A stretch of DNA of 9,607 nucleotides from an uncultured Coleofasciculus sp. (lineage in GTDB: Bacteria; Cyanobacteriota; Cyanobacteriia; Cyanobacteriales; Coleofasciculaceae), in contig CADCTM010000584.1 of the NCBI GenBank assembly GCA_902805485.1, forward strand, positions 1 to 9,607. Direction: 5' to 3'. Of this stretch, positions 7,006 to 9,607 are shown in pieces. The notes beneath the pieces were generated by a model, which ran no database searches, was not told the DNA's origin, and saw only the letters and a program-made list of their open reading frames with translations. Position numbers and translations under genes: made by a program. Position 1 is the stretch's first letter. Each line of letters begins with the position of its first letter.

Positions 7006-7320
7006 AAACATACTTTGCTGCTTTTGGCTCATCCGGATCTTGAACATTTTGATTGGGTCGGGGCTTGGCTTTTGGCTGCGCCTTGACTACTGCTGATCGA
7101 TGCACTACTTTACAATACTATCCTTCTCTACTGTCGTTGTACTCCCTAGTTGGCTTTGCGGAAATTTATCCTCACTGATTACACCGTTGTTGTACAAGCG
7201 TTGACGCTCGTACAGGTTTCACCGCTTCTGTTAGCCGGGATGCAGCGATTGGGTGTCACCTAATCCTCAAAAATCAATGCCTTAGATGTCCTAGATAACG
7301 TTGCGGTCGATACAATTGGT
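7006..7320 (+). pseudogene. Possible decayed coding remnant, not identified
   Basis: One + frame (first base of codons at 7006) reads as four protein-like blocks separated by single stops: a block ending HPDLEHFDWVGAWLLAAP, then LLLIDALLYNTILLYCRCTP, then a 37-codon stretch (7150-7260) containing VVVQALTLVQVSPLLLAGMQ, then INALDVLDNVAVDTIG. The stops are at 7084, 7147, 7261 and 7318. The blocks are hydrophobic and coding-like and sit in a single register. C/T-rich non-coding DNA can, however, give leucine-rich translations by chance. I recognise no family. This is a weak call. Confidence 0.2.
7191..7214. other. Strong hairpin / DNA dyad in the intergenic region
   Basis: TGTACAAGCG and CGCTCGTACA pair over ten positions with a single A-C mismatch, closed by the tetraloop TTGA. 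It is the most stable simple stem I find in the non-coding stretch. There is no T-run after it, so it is more likely an operator-like dyad or part of a structured RNA than a terminator. Confidence 0.4.
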
Positions 7321-7413
7321 TAGGTATTGATCGCAAAAACCTTTTGCCTAAACTCTAGGCGTTGCCAAAAATAAATTAGTCTCAAGTTAGCGAATGTATA
7401 AGTTTTGATCGTT

Positions 7414-7442
7414 TGTTCGCTTTGAACGTTCTCTATTTTTTT
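7414..7442 (+). promoter_or_regulatory. Small stem plus T-run just before the GNAT gene
   Basis: A short stem (TGTTC/GAACG with one wobble pair) at 7414-7428 is followed by TTCTCTATTTTTTTA. This ends about 20 bp before the GNAT start codon. TATAAG at 7397-7402 upstream is a possible -10 box. The arrangement could be a leader with an attenuator, or simply a terminator for something upstream. The stem is weak. Confidence 0.25.
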
Positions 7443-7462
7443 ATCAAAATATCTTTCTGGTT

Positions 7463-8092
7463 GTGAACCCCTGCTTCTTTTTCTTAACGCCCTATGAACC
7501 AGCCCCTGCTGGTCACAATGCCGTTGTTACCAGTGCCTCCCACTTTACGATTCGTACCGCTCAATCTCGCGATGTAGCCACGTTGGCGGAAATTCTCACC
7601 GATAGCTTTCACCCACCTACAGGGTTCATGCGCTGGGCTGCCCCGATTTTACGCTTGGGAATTTATGAAGATTTACGAAATCGACTCCGCTCGCCGGCGC
7701 CCAATTACGCTTGCTTTGTTGCGGTTGCCTCGGTTCCTAAGCCTACAGGTTGCTGTGAGCAATTGGCAGGCACTGTTGAGGTCGCTCTGCGTCCTTCATC
7801 CTGGCAACCTCGTGCTTCCCAATATCCTTACATCTCTAATCTGGCTGTGAGCCAGTCGTGTCGCCGTCAAGGCGTTGCTCGACAATTACTAGTTGCTTGT
7901 GAGCGAGCGTCCCTGGAATGGGGCTACTCTGACCTCTACCTCCATGTGCTAGATAACAACCATCAGGCAAGACAGCTTTATCTAAAGGCTGGCTATGAAC
8001 TGCATCAGGCTGAATCTAGCTACAGCACCTGGCTATTCGGGCGTCCGAAACGTCTATTTTTGCACAAACACTTGATGCCGCTCACAAGTTAA
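7463..8092 (+). CDS. GNAT family N-acetyltransferase
   Basis: This is a 209-residue GCN5-related acetyltransferase that would transfer an acetyl group from acetyl-CoA to an amine; the substrate is unknown. The fold starts near residue 27 (HFTIRTAQSRDVATLAEIL). Motif A is clear: YISNLAVSQSCRRQGVARQL, with the acetyl-CoA pyrophosphate loop R134-x-x-G137-x-A139. It is followed by WGYSDLYLHVLDNN and ARQLYLKAGY, whose Tyr173 sits where many GNATs have the general acid. The pattern resembles cyanobacterial relatives of plastid GNATs, but that is impression only. The start is a GTG at 7463 without a Shine-Dalgarno sequence. The frame is open back to 7409 but offers no better start, and the next in-frame Met (residue 56) would cut the domain. 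Residues 1-25 look unconserved. The next gene follows after 45 bp on the same strand. Confidence 0.88.
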   Translation: MNPCFFFLTPYEPAPAGHNAVVTSASHFTIRTAQSRDVATLAEILTDSFHPPTGFMRWAAPILRLGIYEDLRNRLRSPAPNYACFVAVASVPKPTGCCEQLAGTVEVALRPSSWQPRASQYPYISNLAVSQSCRRQGVARQLLVACERASLEWGYSDLYLHVLDNNHQARQLYLKAGYELHQAESSYSTWLFGRPKRLFLHKHLMPLTS

Positions 8093-8137
8093 CGACTAAC
8101 TGTAAGGCAATACTCGAACGCTCAAGGCTATATTGGC

Positions 8138-8632
8138 ATGGAACAGGAAAGCCTCAATCTCAACACGGGTTTAATCCAAAACTCACAAGCATTGGAAATT
8201 CTCCGACAACTGCACGAAAGGCAACTACTAGTTGTTAATACAAGACGCCGAAATGGTTTAATTCTCTACAAGCGTTACCACGCTGAATTTGCAGGACCTG
8301 GTTCTGCTGTTGGTGGATTATTCGATCTTGATTGTCTGCGAGTGCTGCCGGTGGGCAATCTTTCTTTGGTTTCTGCTGAGACGGCAGATGAGCGACAACG
8401 GGCTTATTTGATACGGCGACAGTGGGTGCGACTAACAAGAGAAATTACCCACAACCCAGTGCCGCTACAACGTGCCCAGAAGATTCTCAATCAGTTTGAG
8501 GGCTTCTTTGACACTGAAACAATTGCTAAATTGCCAGATGATGCATTTGCGCTATTGGTGGGTGTTTTACCGAATACGATTCGGAAAGTGCGGAATACGG
8601 CGGATCGGGTGGATGTCAGTGTCAGTAGTTAG
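8138..8632 (+). CDS. Conserved-looking protein of unknown function, possible HTH at C-terminus
   Basis: This is a 164-residue soluble protein with no signal peptide or membrane segment. I do not recognise a named family. Composition and flow look like a real cyanobacterial gene. Residues 13-50 form a helix-strand region (ALEILRQLHERQLLVVNTRRR), then comes a Gly-rich turn (FAGPGSAVGGLFDLD), then a long basic helix at 84-105. Residues 112-152 (RAQKILNQFEGFFDTETIAK, then LPDDAFALLVGVLPNTIRKV) resemble the helix-turn-helix layout of Crp-type winged helices, with PNTIRKVR in the recognition-helix position. That is a guess from pattern, not a domain hit. The ATG has AAGG ten bases upstream. Its position 45 bp behind the GNAT gene suggests co-transcription and perhaps a joint role. 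Confidence 0.75.
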   Translation: MEQESLNLNTGLIQNSQALEILRQLHERQLLVVNTRRRNGLILYKRYHAEFAGPGSAVGGLFDLDCLRVLPVGNLSLVSAETADERQRAYLIRRQWVRLTREITHNPVPLQRAQKILNQFEGFFDTETIAKLPDDAFALLVGVLPNTIRKVRNTADRVDVSVSS

Positions 8633-8652
8633 GGCAAGTCTGCCTTATTTAG
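8630..8652 (+). terminator. Short terminator-like hairpin at the end of the GNAT unit
   Basis: TAGGGCA, which includes the stop codon, pairs with TGCCTTA (8641-8647; one G-T wobble) around the loop AGTC. The last bases of the stem and the following TTTAG form a T-rich tail. The stem has only four strong pairs. It lies in the 38-bp gap between the convergent stop codons, where a terminator is expected. Confidence 0.35.
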
Positions 8653-8670
8653 TGCAAATCTCTCTCAAAA

Positions 8671-9531
8671 TTATGAGTCTTGGGGCGATAACTGCCATAG
8701 CTGAATTTCATAACAGAGGTGGCGTTCAAAAATCATCTGAGCATCTACTCCCTCTGTAATCAGTGTATTCACCCAACGACCAAAGAAACGGCGCAGTAAA
8801 CCATACAACAGGGGGACAGTAATCTCCACCAAATCCCCAATATACTTGAGCGTTGTCAGTCCGTAGGTTCGGAATTCTTTAACATATAATTCCAGAGATG
8901 GCGCAATTTGCTGGGAGATGTCCTCCGTTTTGACGAGGTTGAACCCAGCTTTGAGCAGGGCGGCGTTGATATCAGCGACGACATGGCAGTTGGAGAAGAT
9001 ACCCGTGCTGTATTCGGCATCAGTCCGTAGCATATCAGCCAGTAAGAGATAGCCGCCAGAGTTGAGCAGACGGGCGGCTCCGTTGGCAATATCTTCCGCC
9101 GACATATACTGACTACTTTCGCTGAAGAGTAACAGATCGTAGGTGTTGGCAAGCTTGAAATCTTCAAATCTCGTCAGGTGAAATGGTGCCTGCCCACGAG
9201 TGTTTTTCAGAAATTGTTCTTGCTGGAATGAGTCGGGTGCAAGCCCTTCAACCGCAAAGCCACGCTCAATTAGATAGGCAGCATTACCACCAATTCCACA
9301 ACCAATATCCAATATAGTCTTTGTCTCGTTGGGAATATGCGACACCAAACGCGCGGCATAAGCTTCTTGTGCTGCACGAAATCTTGGAATTGTCAACTCA
9401 TCGGGAGAATTGGGCAACGGCTCCCAATACCCATAATGGAGATAGGGTGAATTTGTAAGTCCCAGGTAGTACTCCAGGGCGGCATTTTGATAGCGGGTGG
9501 TTTTGGGGATACGGATTCGCTTTGATGGCAT
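8671..9531 (-). CDS. Class I SAM-dependent methyltransferase, substrate unknown
   Basis: This is a 286-residue Rossmann-type methyltransferase from the ATG at 9531. Visible signatures are LHYGYWEP (31-38), an N-terminal motif shared with UbiE- and sterol/tocopherol-type small-molecule methyltransferases; motif I ILDIGCGIGG (73-82), which binds SAM; an acidic end of strand two, EGLAPD (95-100); YDLLLFSESSQYM (131-143); and LLNSGGYLLLADML (155-168). The C-terminal 90 residues are rich in aromatic and hydrophobic residues (YGLTTLKYIGDLVEITVPLL), plausibly forming a lid over a lipid-like or hydrophobic substrate; that is inference. A longer frame begins at a GTG at 9579, adding 16 residues unlike the family. 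Neither start has a good Shine-Dalgarno sequence, and the ATG is preferred. The gene converges on the GNAT unit and appears monocistronic within the window. I cannot name the substrate or pathway. Confidence 0.87.
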   Translation of the reverse strand: MPSKRIRIPKTTRYQNAALEYYLGLTNSPYLHYGYWEPLPNSPDELTIPRFRAAQEAYAARLVSHIPNETKTILDIGCGIGGNAAYLIERGFAVEGLAPDSFQQEQFLKNTRGQAPFHLTRFEDFKLANTYDLLLFSESSQYMSAEDIANGAARLLNSGGYLLLADMLRTDAEYSTGIFSNCHVVADINAALLKAGFNLVKTEDISQQIAPSLELYVKEFRTYGLTTLKYIGDLVEITVPLLYGLLRRFFGRWVNTLITEGVDAQMIFERHLCYEIQLWQLSPQDS

Positions 9532-9607
9532 CACATACCAATTTGAGGCTAAATAGTTAAAACTAAGGATGTTTAACACTAGGGTTTTGCAGTCGCCTAA
9601 TGCAGAA

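Larger units (their letters stand above)
6382..7462. other. 1.08-kb region without a convincing gene
   Basis: This lies between the divergent cyaC and GNAT genes, so it must hold the promoters of both. Several open frames of 68-89 codons overlap one another on both strands, but none has a recognisable domain and ribosome binding sites are poor or absent. Visible items are a HIP1 octamer at 6762-6769, a stem-loop at 6857-6878, a strong hairpin at 7191-7214, a T-run after a small stem at 7414-7442, and a stop-interrupted coding-like frame from 7006 to 7320. It is unusually long for a cyanobacterial intergenic spacer, so a decayed gene or unrecognised RNA is plausible. I see no tRNA or rRNA. Confidence 0.6.

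Noticed and set aside
6774..7043. Plus-strand 89-codon frame in the long spacer.
   Set aside because: Composition is not protein-like, it has no Shine-Dalgarno sequence and no similarity I recognise.
6382..7462. tRNA, rRNA, transposase or phage attachment site in the long spacer.
   Set aside because: I looked for cloverleaf motifs (TTCGA loop with CCA-like end), transposase motifs and terminal inverted repeats with target duplications, and found none.
8472..8759. Plus-strand 95-codon frame running past the end of the unknown gene.
   Set aside because: It overlaps two better-supported genes on opposite strands and has no domain or start signal.

Overview
The window looks like chromosomal DNA of a filamentous cyanobacterium, of Oscillatoriales or Coleofasciculus/Microcoleus type. 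Three things suggest this. Four copies of the HIP1 octamer GCGATCGC lie within 9.6 kb. Degenerate copies of cyanobacterial dispersed palindromes are present (a GGGCGCAAGGCC/CCTTGCGCCC type and a GGGCGAAGCATTT type). The gene set is also characteristic: a CHAT protease-like protein, a DUF3747 secreted protein and a CyaC-type adenylate cyclase. Genus and species cannot be fixed from the sequence.

Left part (1-2443): the C-terminal half of a TPR-CHAT protein enters from the left edge on the + strand, with its His/Cys caspase-like dyad intact. It converges on a minus-strand gene for a secreted DUF3747 protein that carries a Pro/Ala/Ser low-complexity tail built from a 30-bp tandem repeat. The 80-bp gap between the two stop codons holds a long imperfect hairpin of repeat type.

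Centre (2641-6381, minus): one very large gene encodes REC-GAF-GAF-HisKA-HATPase-REC-class III cyclase, the CyaC architecture. All phosphorelay and cyclase active-site residues are visible. A strong Shine-Dalgarno sequence places the start at 6381, 48 nt inside the longest open frame.

Right-centre (6382-7462): about 1.08 kb without a convincing gene. It holds several hairpins, a weak CRP-like dyad in front of cyaC, and a stop-interrupted reading frame (7006-7320) that may be a decayed gene.

Right part (7463-9579): a GNAT acetyltransferase and a conserved-looking unknown protein form a probable two-gene + strand unit. It converges on a minus-strand SAM-dependent methyltransferase of unknown substrate.

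The window is mostly an ordinary cyanobacterial chromosomal region with a strong signalling gene in the middle. I see no defence island, prophage, CRISPR array, transposase or RNA gene. The most worthwhile second looks are the chromophore-less phytochrome-lineage GAF in CyaC, the repeat-derived peptide inside the CHAT domain, the possible gene remnant, and the unknown gene next to the GNAT.
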